Source: Spirochaetaceae bacterium UBA1306 (lineage in GTDB: Bacteria > Spirochaetota > Spirochaetia > Treponematales > Rectinemataceae). Taken from it: a stretch of DNA of 16,772 nucleotides. The position numbers and the translations under genes were made by a program. Numbering within the stretch: position 1 is the stretch's first letter; every line of letters starts with the position of its first letter. The notes under the pieces are model-generated. The model was not told the DNA's origin. It ran no database searches and saw nothing but the letters and a program-made list of their open reading frames with translations. The stretch spans positions 11,109 to 27,880 of the forward strand of contig DBTW01000102.1 of the NCBI GenBank assembly GCA_002307245.1, in the 5' to 3' direction. Below are positions 7,823 through 15,563 of the stretch, piece after piece.

Positions 7823-8973
7823 CTGGCGATCCCCAATCCGCTCGCGCCGTCGTACTCTATCGACGCGAGGATGAAGGGGCCGACGCCCTTGAAGTCGTCG
7901 ACCCTCACGGGCTCCTTAACGTAGTACTCGAAGCTGCCGTCGCGGTAGGGCGAGCCGCCGAGCCCCGCCACGGAGCAGGTACCCTCGAGGCAGTACTCTT
8001 CTCCCGGCCCCCGGCGCAGGAAGCGCCGGACGGCGCCTTCATAGGCGCGACGCGCTATCGGCGCGAAGCGACCGGCGTCGAGGGCGCCGATTCGCACGCC
8101 CTTCATGAAGGCGTAGGGCAGCATCGAGGACACGGAGGCCTCGAGGTAGTTGCCCTCGCGATCGCCCTGGTCGACGACCTGGTACCAGAGGCCCGAGCCC
8201 TCGTCCTGGAATTCCGCAAGGGCCGAAGCGAGCTCCCCGAGAATGGCCGAAAGCTTGGCGGCGCCGGGGTATCCCGCGGGCATGGCCTCGATCACGTCGA
8301 CGATGGCCATGGCGAACCAGCCCATGGCCCGGCCCCAATGGTTGGGCGAGCGGCCGGTCTCGGGATCGGCCCAGAGCTGGACGCGCTTCTCGTCCCAGGC
8401 GTGCTTGAGCAGGCCGGTGCGCGGGTCGCGCGCCTTGTCGGCGACCAGGGAGAACTGCTTGACCGCGTCGTCGTAGAAGGAAGCGTCGCCGAAGGCGGCG
8501 GCGTAACGGACCGCGAAGGGCTGGGCCATGTAGAGCCCGTCGAGCCACATCTGGTTCGGGTAGATGAGCTTGTGCCAGAGCCCGCCGGAGGGTGTGCGCG
8601 GCTGGGCCCTGAGTTGGGCGGCGAGGAGCTCGGCGGCGGCCTTGTACCTGGCCTCGCCGGTGTCGGCGTAGAGGCCGAGGACGTTGCGGCCCGAATTGAC
8701 CTGATCGAGGTTGAACTCGTCCTTCTTGTACCCGGCAATGGATCCGTCGGCGCGGACGAGCGATGCCGAGCGCTCCCGAGAGTCACGAGCGAGGCCCACG
8801 TCCCCCCAAGCCTCCCCGGCGGCGCGGGCGGCCAGGAGGAGGAGCCCATGCTCATAATGCCACGAGGCGTCGGGGGGGACATAGCGCGCCATGATCGAGC
8901 GCGCGAGGCCGAGCCCGGCCTCCTTGCCCGGCGCGGCGGGTCCTTTAACGTAGCGCGAGCTATCGGCATCCAT
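7819..8973 (-). CDS. GH105 unsaturated rhamnogalacturonyl / uronyl hydrolase
   Basis: A 384-residue (alpha/alpha)6-barrel enzyme of family GH105 (YteR/YesR type), which removes the 4,5-unsaturated uronic acid left at the non-reducing end of pectic oligosaccharides by lyases. NQMWLDGLYMAQPF carries the expected catalytic Asp (D145 here; D143 in Bacillus YteR). SWHYEHGLLL near the N-terminus and SPNHWGRAMGWFAMA in the middle also fit the family. No signal peptide is seen, so it is cytoplasmic. I start it at the ATG at 8973, preceded by GAGAG; an in-frame ATG at 8985 would add four residues but has its AAGGA too close. It ends inside the GH28 start codon. A GH105 enzyme implies that the imported oligosaccharides were made by a lyase, none of which is in the window. 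Confidence 0.94.
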   Translation of the reverse strand: MDADSSRYVKGPAAPGKEAGLGLARSIMARYVPPDASWHYEHGLLLLAARAAGEAWGDVGLARDSRERSASLVRADGSIAGYKKDEFNLDQVNSGRNVLGLYADTGEARYKAAAELLAAQLRAQPRTPSGGLWHKLIYPNQMWLDGLYMAQPFAVRYAAAFGDASFYDDAVKQFSLVADKARDPRTGLLKHAWDEKRVQLWADPETGRSPNHWGRAMGWFAMAIVDVIEAMPAGYPGAAKLSAILGELASALAEFQDEGSGLWYQVVDQGDREGNYLEASVSSMLPYAFMKGVRIGALDAGRFAPIARRAYEGAVRRFLRRGPGEEYCLEGTCSVAGLGGSPYRDGSFEYYVKEPVRVDDFKGVGPFILASIEYDGASGLGIAR

Positions 8974-8993
8974 ACTTGCTCTCATTCCTTAAT

Positions 8994-9030
8994 CGGCCGG
9001 CGCGACGCGGATCCCGCGCGACGCCGGCCG
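8994..9030 (-). promoter_or_regulatory. GC-rich hairpin between the binding-protein and GH105 genes
   Basis: The minus strand carries arms CGGCCGGCG and CGCCGGCCG (9 bp, perfect), a 3-nt internal mismatch, then CGCGG-GAT-CCGCG (5 bp, 3-nt loop). It begins 10 nt after the binding-protein stop and is followed by ATTAAGGAATG rather than a U-run. It is therefore more likely an mRNA-stabilising or attenuating structure than a rho-independent terminator. Such hairpins after binding-protein genes often help raise that protein above its permeases; this role is inferred. Confidence 0.5.
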
Positions 9031-9040
9031 CAAGCCATAT

Positions 9041-10603
9041 TTATTCTAGCAGCTCAGCGTCGAGGAGCTTAGCCTTGGCCGTCTTCTCGATGTCCTTGGC
9101 CCCGAGCGAGTCGAGCCCCTTGATATACGCGGCCCAGGTCTTGTCGTTCAGGGCCTGTTGCCCGAGGGCGAACTTGACGAGGTTCTCGTTGTAGTAGCGC
9201 GTGAAGTCATTCACGTTGGAGGGCGGGTCGACAAGGCTCGAGCCGATCGCCTGGGTATAGGGGCTATTCTTAAAGAACCTCCAGATCCCGAGCGGGTCCA
9301 TCGTCTTGCCATTGGCGCTCTTGTAGGTCGGGTAGCGCACGGCCAGCTCGATATCATTGTTGATGTAGACCATGTTACGGAGCTGGGTCAGGGGCTGCAT
9401 GGCTTTCGTGCTGTAGGCCTTGGCGGGGTCAATACCCTGGAGATTGATATAGCCCTTCGCGTCCTTGTTGAAATTCACGCCCTCGACTCCGAAGCCGCAA
9501 AGATAGTAACCCTCGTCGGAGGCCATCCACTCGAGGAGCTTTGCAATGGCCGGGCCCTTGCCGGACTTCATCGCCTTCGCCGACACGGCGTAGATGCGCG
9601 CGTTGGCCGTGTCGAGACCGTTGGCGCTCTTGCCCTCGGGGCCCTTGGGCGGGAGGATCGGGATGATCTCGCCCTTGGGGAAGTTGTTGTCGAAGTCCTT
9701 GTAGTTGGCCTGGGTGGCGAGGGCCGCGAACTGCTCCCACCAGATGCCGAACTTGCCCTGCTTCCAGCGCGCGCGGAACTCGTCCTTATTCGGGGCGGAC
9801 CAGCTCGGGTCGATGAGCTTCTCCTCGTTGATCTTCCTGATGAACTCGACCGCCTTGCGGAAGCCCGGATTGCGGACGTTGAACTGGAACTTGTCGGCGC
9901 TCTCGAAATTCCAGGTCCCGGCCACGCCGTAGGCGCCCATGATGTAGTCGAAGCGGCGGCCGAAGCCGGCGGTCGCGAGGTTGGACGACTCGTAATAGGC
10001 GCCAAAGCCGTAGGTGTCGTCCTTGCCGTTGCCGTCGGGGTCCTTGGTGGTGAAGGCCCTGGCGACGGCGTAGAGCTCGTCGATGGTCGTCGGGACCTTG
10101 AGCCCGAGCTTGTCCAGCCAGTCCTTGCGGATCACAAGGCCCTCGACGCGGTCCATCGCGCCCGGGTCCGGGAGGCCGTACATCTTCTTGTTGACCATCA
10201 CGAGCTTGTTGCGCATGGGGTCGGAGTAGTGGGTCTCGGTGCGCTTGGGCATCATGGGCAGCAGGCTGTCGACCGGCGCGACGAGGCCCTGCTTCGCGAT
10301 CTTTATGAGGAGGTCGCGGTTGACGCCGAAGATGTCGGGCAAGGTGTTGGACGCCGCGGCGACCGAGATCTTCGTGTCCTGGTCCGTGAAGCTCGAGGGC
10401 TGGAGGGTGAGCTTGAGGTTGATCCCCAGCTTCTCGCGGATGATCTTGTAGCCGACCCAGTCGTCGGGCGGCGGCCCAGCCTCGGTCACGGCCTGCAGGA
10501 GCCAAAGGTCGAGATCGACCGGTTTAGCCTGGGCGTAGCCGCCAAAGGCGACCGCGATCAGCAGCGTCGACGCGATCGACGCGGTAATGATCGATTTCCT
10601 CAT
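9041..10603 (-). CDS. Periplasmic sugar-binding protein of an ABC importer (LplA/YtcQ type)
   Basis: A 520-residue extracellular solute-binding protein, family 1. Residues 1-26 (MRKSIITAS ... GYAQA) look like a classical signal peptide cleaved after AQA; there is no lipobox cysteine, so the mature protein is probably free in the periplasm. The mature part (DLDLWLLQAV onward, GLVIRKDWLDKLGLKVP at about 155-171, and the C-terminal YYNENLVKFALG and YIKGLDSLGA stretches) matches the large oligosaccharide-binding proteins that pair with LplB/YtcP permeases. GAGGAGG lies 8 nt before the ATG. It is the third gene of the operon, 45 nt after the second permease. Its ligand is probably a pectic (galacturonide or rhamnogalacturonan) oligosaccharide, judged only from the hydrolases downstream. 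Confidence 0.93.
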   Translation of the reverse strand: MRKSIITASIASTLLIAVAFGGYAQAKPVDLDLWLLQAVTEAGPPPDDWVGYKIIREKLGINLKLTLQPSSFTDQDTKISVAAASNTLPDIFGVNRDLLIKIAKQGLVAPVDSLLPMMPKRTETHYSDPMRNKLVMVNKKMYGLPDPGAMDRVEGLVIRKDWLDKLGLKVPTTIDELYAVARAFTTKDPDGNGKDDTYGFGAYYESSNLATAGFGRRFDYIMGAYGVAGTWNFESADKFQFNVRNPGFRKAVEFIRKINEEKLIDPSWSAPNKDEFRARWKQGKFGIWWEQFAALATQANYKDFDNNFPKGEIIPILPPKGPEGKSANGLDTANARIYAVSAKAMKSGKGPAIAKLLEWMASDEGYYLCGFGVEGVNFNKDAKGYINLQGIDPAKAYSTKAMQPLTQLRNMVYINNDIELAVRYPTYKSANGKTMDPLGIWRFFKNSPYTQAIGSSLVDPPSNVNDFTRYYNENLVKFALGQQALNDKTWAAYIKGLDSLGAKDIEKTAKAKLLDAELLE

Positions 10604-10648
10604 TCTGGAGCCTCCTCGAAACGTATATGCGAATGCCGGGAGCGAAGG

Positions 10649-11524
10649 TCAGCCCTTGATGCCGCCGGCTAGCGATCCCTTCACGAAGTACTTCTGGATC
10701 CAGGGATAGACCATCATCATGGGCAGCATGGTGATAAAGATGCTCGCCGCCTTCAGCGATTGCACGGAAACCTGGCTAAAGGTGTCGTATTCAACGAATT
10801 CGTTGGTGTTGAGCCCCATCAGGATATTGCGTAGGAGGACGGGGAGCGGCTGGAGCTTGTTCGAGTTGAGGTAGAGGATAGGCGTGAAGAACTCGTTCCA
10901 ATGCCCGACCGCGTAGAAGAGGCCGATCGTGAGCATGATGGGGATGGACAGGGGCAGGACGATCCTAAAGAGCACGAAGAGCTCGCCCGCCCCGTCGATG
11001 CGCGCCGCCTCCTTGAGGTCCATCGGTATCTCGGCGAAGAAGTTGCGCATGATGAACATGTTGTAGATGCTGATCGCCCCGGGGATGATGATGGCCCAGA
11101 ACGAGTTCTGCAGGTGCATGCCCGTGACGACGAGATAGCCGGGGATGAGGCCCGCATTGAAGAGGAAGGGGATCATCACGACCACGTTGAGCCACTTGCG
11201 CCCGGGCAGGGACCGCACCGAGAGGGCGTAGGCCATGGGCACGGTCATGAAGAGATTGATCGCGAGGCCGCCGAACATGATGATGAGGCTGTTGCGGAAG
11301 GCAATCAGGAAGGACGGATGGCTCATGAACTGCGCGTAGGAATCCACGGTCCACTTGATCGGATTAACGAAGAGGCCGAAGCTGTTGTCCACGTATTTGA
11401 AGGGAGTGACCGAGAGGATGAACACCCTCCACAAGGGGAGGAGGACGACCACCAGCATAAGGCCTAGGAATATATTGGCGACGAGCTGGAATACGTACTC
11501 GTCGTGGGACTTGATCTTGCTCAT
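10649..11524 (-). CDS. Carbohydrate ABC transporter permease (LplC/YtcP type, MalG-like)
   Basis: A 291-residue inner-membrane permease with about six hydrophobic segments, starting with VFQLVANIFLGLMLVVVLLP near residues 11-30. The cytoplasmic EAA loop that contacts the ATPase is clear: EAARIDGAG from residue 172, followed by RIVLPLSIPI. The C-terminus KYFVKGSLAGGIKG is typical of the LplC/YtcP subgroup. TAGGAG lies 6 nt before the ATG, and only 12 nt separate it from the first permease. It forms the channel with that permease; no ATPase gene is present here, as is usual for importers sharing an MsmX-type ATPase. Confidence 0.95.
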   Translation of the reverse strand: MSKIKSHDEYVFQLVANIFLGLMLVVVLLPLWRVFILSVTPFKYVDNSFGLFVNPIKWTVDSYAQFMSHPSFLIAFRNSLIIMFGGLAINLFMTVPMAYALSVRSLPGRKWLNVVVMIPFLFNAGLIPGYLVVTGMHLQNSFWAIIIPGAISIYNMFIMRNFFAEIPMDLKEAARIDGAGELFVLFRIVLPLSIPIMLTIGLFYAVGHWNEFFTPILYLNSNKLQPLPVLLRNILMGLNTNEFVEYDTFSQVSVQSLKAASIFITMLPMMMVYPWIQKYFVKGSLAGGIKG

Positions 11525-11536
11525 CGCGGCTCCTAG

Positions 11537-12490
11537 CTAGAACAGGCTCGAATCGAGGTATCGCCGCGAGAGCTTGTTGAAGGCCCAGACCAGGCAGAGG
11601 CCCAGCACGCCCTTGAAGAGGCCGACGGCGGTCGCGAGGCTGAACTGGAAGTCCAGGACGCCTTGGCGATAGACCCAGGTATCGATAATGTCGCCCACCG
11701 AGTAAACCGGCACCGAGTAGGTCATGAATATCTGGTGGAAACCCGCGTCGAGGATTGTGCCCAGACGCAGGAGGGCTATCGTGACGATGACGTCGACGAT
11801 TCCGGGCAGGGTGATGTAGCGAATCCTCTGAAGACGCGTCGCGCCCTCGACCTCAGCGGCCTCGTAGAGGCCCGGGTCGATGCCGGTCATCGCGGCGAGG
11901 TAGATGATCGCGCTCCAGCCCATCTCCTTCCAGACGTCGGAGAGGATGACGATCGTCGGGTACCAGCTGGGGTCCTGCAGGAAGCTGACTTCCTGCCCTC
12001 CCAGGGCCTTGATGATATCGTTGACCAGACCCTCGTCCGGGGAGAGGAGGAGGAGGAGGACGCCGTACATGACGACCCAGGAGAGAAAGTGCGGAAGGTA
12101 GGTGACCGTCTGCACGAAATGCTTGAATTTATTGGCGCTAGACTCGTTGAGGGCGAGGGCCAGGATAACCGCCATGGGCAAGCCGATGAGGAGCTTCCCG
12201 AGGGAGAGAACCAGGGTATTGCGCAAGAGCTCCCAAAAATATATGGAAGAGAAAAAAGTCCCGAAGTTCTTGAAGCCCACCCAGGGGCTCTTCCAGACTC
12301 CATCGAGTGCCATGAAATCCTTGAAAGCAATCTGGGCGTTGACCAGGGGCCCGTATTTGAAAATGGCGAAATACGCCAAGGGCAGGAAAAGCATGGCATA
12401 AAAGGCTTTATGTTGCACGATCGCGCCCCAGGTCTTGCTCCCGGGGCGCGTCGGTTTCACCGTCTTGCCTATCGCAGCAGTATTGGACAT
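11537..12490 (-). CDS. Carbohydrate ABC transporter permease (LplB type, MalF-like), first gene of the pectin operon
   Basis: A 317-residue inner-membrane permease. Hydrophobic segments begin with YAMLFLPLAYFAIFKYGP (31-48), where the FLPL...KYGP layout is characteristic of LplB-type permeases. The EAA loop is EAAEVEGATRLQRIRYITLP (210-229). The ATG at 12490 is chosen because AGGAAGG lies 5 nt before it; an in-frame ATG at 12517 would extend into the leader and lacks a comparable site. A (GGA)n tract in the DNA around 12044-12060 simply encodes a run of leucines. It is the promoter-proximal gene of the leftward operon, facing an AT-rich 190-bp gap. Confidence 0.95.
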   Translation of the reverse strand: MSNTAAIGKTVKPTRPGSKTWGAIVQHKAFYAMLFLPLAYFAIFKYGPLVNAQIAFKDFMALDGVWKSPWVGFKNFGTFFSSIYFWELLRNTLVLSLGKLLIGLPMAVILALALNESSANKFKHFVQTVTYLPHFLSWVVMYGVLLLLLSPDEGLVNDIIKALGGQEVSFLQDPSWYPTIVILSDVWKEMGWSAIIYLAAMTGIDPGLYEAAEVEGATRLQRIRYITLPGIVDVIVTIALLRLGTILDAGFHQIFMTYSVPVYSVGDIIDTWVYRQGVLDFQFSLATAVGLFKGVLGLCLVWAFNKLSRRYLDSSLF

Positions 12491-12680
12491 CGACACCTTC
12501 CTAGGCCTATCTTGCAACTTTTCGAGGGGAATAATCAGATAGGTTCTTGGACTTTTCCGGCTTATCTCCGTTTATAGATATATTCTTTTGGGTACGGCGG
12601 TACTTTCGGTCATGATTCACGTAATGTTCTCACTATCGAATAGAAGCGGAGCCAACTCCATCTAAATCGGAGGAAAAACG
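12491..12680. promoter_or_regulatory. AT-rich divergent intergenic region between the pectin operon and the DUF4139 gene
   Basis: A 190-bp gap, much richer in A+T than its flanks, must hold the promoters of both the leftward pectin operon and the rightward DUF4139 gene. I see a 7-bp inverted repeat CCTATCT (12506-12512) / AGATAGG (12537-12543) just upstream of the permease ribosome site, and GGTAC-GGC-GGTAC at 12591-12603. TATAAA on the minus strand (12571-12576) resembles a -10 box but lacks a good -35. No confident promoter hexamer pair was found on either strand, which would fit activator-dependent transcription. A GGAGGA ribosome site for the DUF4139 gene ends 6 nt before 12681. Confidence 0.6.
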
Positions 12681-14750
12681 ATGAGGATTTCACGGTCCCT
12701 TGCCATTATTCTGACGATCTCTCTCGGATTACGAGCCTACGGCCAGGCCGCCGCCCCTGCCAAGCCCGCCGAGCTGCCCGTAACGAAAGTGGCGCTCTTC
12801 TCCTCGGGCGTGGCCTACTTCGAGCGCCGCGGCCAAGTCTCAGGCGACAGCCTCGTCTCTCTGCCCTTCGCCGCCGACGAGGTCAACGACGCCCTCAAGT
12901 CCCTCGTCGTCAACGACGGATCGGCGCCGGGGGACAAGCCCTCCTCGCCCTCGGTGAGCTATCCCTCGCGCGAGGGCCTCGACCGGGCGCTCAGGGCCTT
13001 CCGCATCGACCTCTCGGGCTCTCCCCGCATGGCCGACATAATCGCGCGCCTCCGCGGCGCCGAGGTCTCGCTCGACATGCCCGATACGGTGACGGGCCGG
13101 ATCGTTTCGGTCGAGCAGAAGCCGACCAAGGACCCGGAACTCTCGCGGCCCTACGTGGTCCTCCTCACCAAGGCCGGGCTCAAGTCCCTGGCCCTCGACG
13201 ACGCTCAGTCGATCCGCTTCTCCGACCCGGGCATCGGCGAGGACTTCGACCGCGCCCTCGCCCTCATCCTCGGCGCCCGCGACGAGAAGAGCCGCAGCCT
13301 CGACGTCCGCCTCCCGGGCGCCGGCACGCGCCAGGCCGCCATCGGCTACGTCGTCGCCGCCCCGGTGTGGAAGGCCTCGTACCGCCTCGACCTCGGCTCC
13401 GACAAGCCCCAGTTCCAGGGCTGGGCCCTCGTCGACAACCCGAGCGGGCAGGACTGGAAGGGCGTGAGCCTCTCCCTCGTCTCGGGCCGGCCCGTCTCCT
13501 TCATCCAGGAGCTCTACGCCCCCCTCTACCTGGACCGCCCGACCATTCCCCTCGCGATAGCCGGCATCGCGGCCGCGCGGAGCTTCGACTCGGGCTTCGC
13601 CGAGGAGGCCGACGAGGAGGACCTCGCGGACAACGAAGCGCCCAAGGCGAAGAAGGCCGAGATGGCCATGGCGGAGCCCTCCCCGGCCCCGATGGCGGCG
13701 CGGGCCCTGATGGAAGCCTCCCCCTCGGTCGGCGGCGCCAACGCCGGCCGCTCCGCCCTAGCCCTCGCCTCCGCCCTGGATACGGCGAAGGCCGAGAAGG
13801 CCGGCGACCAGTTCCAGTTCACGGTGAGGAAGCCCGTCAGCCTCGAGCGCGGCAGGAGCGCGATGCTGCCCCTCGTCGCCGGCGACATCGGGGCCGAGCG
13901 CGTCTCGATCTACTCGCCCGACTCGGGGACCAGGCACCCCATGCTCGGGGCCAAGCTCGCGAACACGACCGGCATGCGCCTCCCCGCCGGCCCCATTGCC
14001 GTGTTCGACGGCGGCGTCTACGCGGGCGACGCCCTCCTCGACTTCTTCCCCGAGAAGGACTCGCGGCTCATCGTCTTCGGCGAAGACCTCGGCGTCGCCG
14101 CCGACGTCTCTTCATCGAGCTCGACGGAGACGGTCGGCGTGAGCATCTCCAAGGGCGTGATGACCTTCTCGCGGAGGGTCACGATCTCGAGGAGCTACGC
14201 CTTCAAGAACGGCGCCGCCGACGCGAAGAGAATCGTGGTCGAGCATCCGATCACCGCGGGGGCGGAGCTCTTCGAGCCCAAGGCCGCCGACGAGAAGACC
14301 GACAGCCTCTACCGCTTCAGCCTCGCCCTGCCCGCCGCCGGAGAGGCCAGGCTCGTCGTGAAGGAGCGCAGCCCCCGAAGCGAGAGCGTGGCCCTCGGCA
14401 ACCTGCGCCCCGACGATTTCCTCGCCTACTCGAGCTCGAAGGAGATCCCGCAGGCCGCGCGCGATGCCCTCAAGAAAGCCATCGAGCTCCGGAAAAAGCT
14501 CGATGACGCGAAGAAGGGCCTCGCGGACCAGAAGGCGCGCAAGGAAAGCCTCTCGGACGATCAAAACCGATACCGGAGCAACCTCGACACGGTTGGGCGA
14601 GACTCGAGCCAGGGCCAGCAATACCTCAAGCGGCTGATGGATTCGGAAACTGCCATCGACCAGACCGAAGCGAAAATCTCCGATGCTCAGAAGGCTGTGC
14701 AAGATGCCCAGGCTAGCTATGACAGTTATATCGCCGGCCTGAATATCTAG
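12681..14750 (+). CDS. Secreted DUF4139-domain protein of unknown function
   Basis: A 689-residue exported protein. Residues 1-22 form a signal peptide (hydrophobic core LAIILTISLGL, likely cut near YGQA). Then comes VTKVALFSSGVAYFERRGQV (about 35-54) and VNDALKSLVV, the characteristic start of the DUF4139 / mucoidy-inhibitor-MuiA-like family, followed by its beta-rich body (SYRLDLG, WALVDNPSGQDWKGV, and SRSYAFKNGA later). An acidic, Ala/Lys/Pro-rich low-complexity insert occupies about 301-374. Residues about 593-685 are charged heptad-like sequence and probably form a coiled coil. It is monocistronic: its own AT-rich promoter region lies upstream and a strong terminator downstream. No enzymatic motif is visible. 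A cell-envelope role is often assumed for the family, but I do not claim one. Confidence 0.88.
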   Translation: MRISRSLAIILTISLGLRAYGQAAAPAKPAELPVTKVALFSSGVAYFERRGQVSGDSLVSLPFAADEVNDALKSLVVNDGSAPGDKPSSPSVSYPSREGLDRALRAFRIDLSGSPRMADIIARLRGAEVSLDMPDTVTGRIVSVEQKPTKDPELSRPYVVLLTKAGLKSLALDDAQSIRFSDPGIGEDFDRALALILGARDEKSRSLDVRLPGAGTRQAAIGYVVAAPVWKASYRLDLGSDKPQFQGWALVDNPSGQDWKGVSLSLVSGRPVSFIQELYAPLYLDRPTIPLAIAGIAAARSFDSGFAEEADEEDLADNEAPKAKKAEMAMAEPSPAPMAARALMEASPSVGGANAGRSALALASALDTAKAEKAGDQFQFTVRKPVSLERGRSAMLPLVAGDIGAERVSIYSPDSGTRHPMLGAKLANTTGMRLPAGPIAVFDGGVYAGDALLDFFPEKDSRLIVFGEDLGVAADVSSSSSTETVGVSISKGVMTFSRRVTISRSYAFKNGAADAKRIVVEHPITAGAELFEPKAADEKTDSLYRFSLALPAAGEARLVVKERSPRSESVALGNLRPDDFLAYSSSKEIPQAARDALKKAIELRKKLDDAKKGLADQKARKESLSDDQNRYRSNLDTVGRDSSQGQQYLKRLMDSETAIDQTEAKISDAQKAVQDAQASYDSYIAGLNI

Positions 14751-14772
14751 ACGGACTTAGTCGTATATCGAG

Positions 14773-14808
14773 CACAGCCCCCGCTTTGTCGGGGGCTGTG
14801 TTTTTATT
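14773..14808 (+). terminator. Rho-independent terminator of the DUF4139 gene
   Basis: A perfect 11-bp stem CACAGCCCCCG (14773-14783) / CGGGGGCTGTG (14790-14800) with a 6-nt CTTTGT loop is followed directly by TTTTTATT. It begins 22 nt after the stop codon at 14750. Confidence 0.96.
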
Positions 14809-14982
14809 GATAGTAATTAGACTTATGTAAAAACAGTTCAACTACATTCAGCCATAACAGTTGCCTGGAATTCAAACTGTACTCTTAATAATTTTATTTC
14901 TCTGGATCTGTTTTTATTCCAGAAATGGCCTTATGTTTCAAATAGACATTCAGCGATAGCGGATGTCGAACTGGAGGCTACC
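14809..14982. other. AT-rich gap upstream of the DUF2917 gene
   Basis: These 174 bases between the terminator and the small gene are roughly one-third G+C, far below the window average, and contain no credible reading frame. They must include the promoter of the DUF2917 gene, but no clear -35/-10 pair was found; AATAAT at 14888-14893 is the nearest -10-like box. The direct repeat inside it is listed separately. ACAGTT (14833-14838, 14857-14862) and its complement AACTGT (14875-14880) also recur. Confidence 0.6.
14844..14960 (+). repeat. Imperfect 15-bp direct repeat in the AT-rich gap
   Basis: ACATTCAGCCATAAC (14844-14858) and ACATTCAGCGATAGC (14946-14960) match at 13 of 15 bases and are 102 nt apart. 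Each is preceded by TTCAA at a 2- or 4-nt distance. The second copy lies just upstream of the DUF2917 ribosome site (GGAGG, 6 nt before the ATG). They may be paired regulator sites or the remnant of a short duplication. Confidence 0.5.
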
Positions 14983-15249
14983 ATGAACAAGTTCATGAAG
15001 CTCGGGAATGCGCTTCTCATACACACGGTCGCGGGTTCTCTGGTTGCCGAAAAGCTCCAGCAAGGCCAAGTCGCCACGATAAAGCATAGCAAGGGCAAGC
15101 ATCTGTACTGCAGCTCGGGAAGGCTGTGGGTAACTCTGGAGAACGAGCCCGACGACCATATCCTCGAGGCGAACCAATGCCTCGATATCGACGAGAACGG
15201 CCGCGTGGTGATCAGCGCCCTCGCTTCGGGCACCTTCAGGGTCGCCTAG
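14983..15249 (+). CDS. Small DUF2917-domain protein
   Basis: An 88-residue protein. The core SSGRLWVTLENEPDDHILEA (about 44-63), then CLDIDENGRVVISALASGTFRV, matches the DUF2917 pattern of a GRLWVT strand followed by a D-x-x-L-x-A-x-x turn and a small beta domain. There is no signal peptide or membrane segment. A GGAGG site 6 nt before the ATG supports the start. The gene stands alone after an AT-rich gap and converges on slyX with 31 nt between stops. The family has no established function, and none is assigned here. Confidence 0.8.
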   Translation: MNKFMKLGNALLIHTVAGSLVAEKLQQGQVATIKHSKGKHLYCSSGRLWVTLENEPDDHILEANQCLDIDENGRVVISALASGTFRVA

Positions 15250-15280
15250 AGCCGCGCGCGCGGCGATTCCTTCATTCGCT

Positions 15281-15505
15281 TCAGTAGTGGGGAGGCCTCT
15301 CGCCCTCGGGCAAGGGGCCCAAACCCTCCCCCGACATATCCTTGACCTTGTCGCGCAGGGCCTTCAAAGTCATCTCGAGCCGGGAAATGCGGGCTTCCTG
15401 ATCCAGGATCAGCTTGCCGAGGTCGAGTATCTCGGCCTCCTGGAAAGCGCTCCGCGTCTCGAGCTCGACGAGCCTGCCTTCCATTCCGCCTTCCGCTCCG
15501 CCCAT
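15281..15505 (-). CDS. slyX: SlyX family protein
   Basis: A 74-residue protein of usual SlyX length. The pattern RLVELETRSAFQEAEILDL, the heptad-like helix LILDQEARISRLEMTLKAL, and the C-terminal PPHY ending are the family hallmarks; it should form a short coiled coil in the cytoplasm. The ATG at 15505 has GGGAGG 6 nt upstream. It lies 58 nt downstream of the histidine kinase gene on the same strand and may be co-transcribed with it. The biochemical role of SlyX is poorly known. Confidence 0.9.
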   Translation of the reverse strand: MGGAEGGMEGRLVELETRSAFQEAEILDLGKLILDQEARISRLEMTLKALRDKVKDMSGEGLGPLPEGERPPHY

Positions 15506-15563
15506 CCACGGCCTCCCTTGCCCAAGCGCCCGCGAAGGAGTGTGGCGATGCGGGGCCGAAGGG

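Noticed and set aside
9158..10672. 504-codon plus-strand open frame opposite the sugar-binding protein
   Set aside because: The minus strand gives a clear signal peptide and family motifs over the same bases; the plus frame has repetitive Val/Leu/Asp/Glu composition typical of an antisense shadow.
12044..12060. (GGA)n simple-sequence tract as a phase-variation site
   Set aside because: The repeat unit is a codon, so slippage would not shift the frame; it encodes a leucine run in a membrane helix of the permease.
15251..15264. Palindrome GCCGCGCGCGCGGC between the DUF2917 gene and slyX as a terminator
   Set aside because: No T-run follows on either strand, and alternating CG palindromes arise readily in this base composition.
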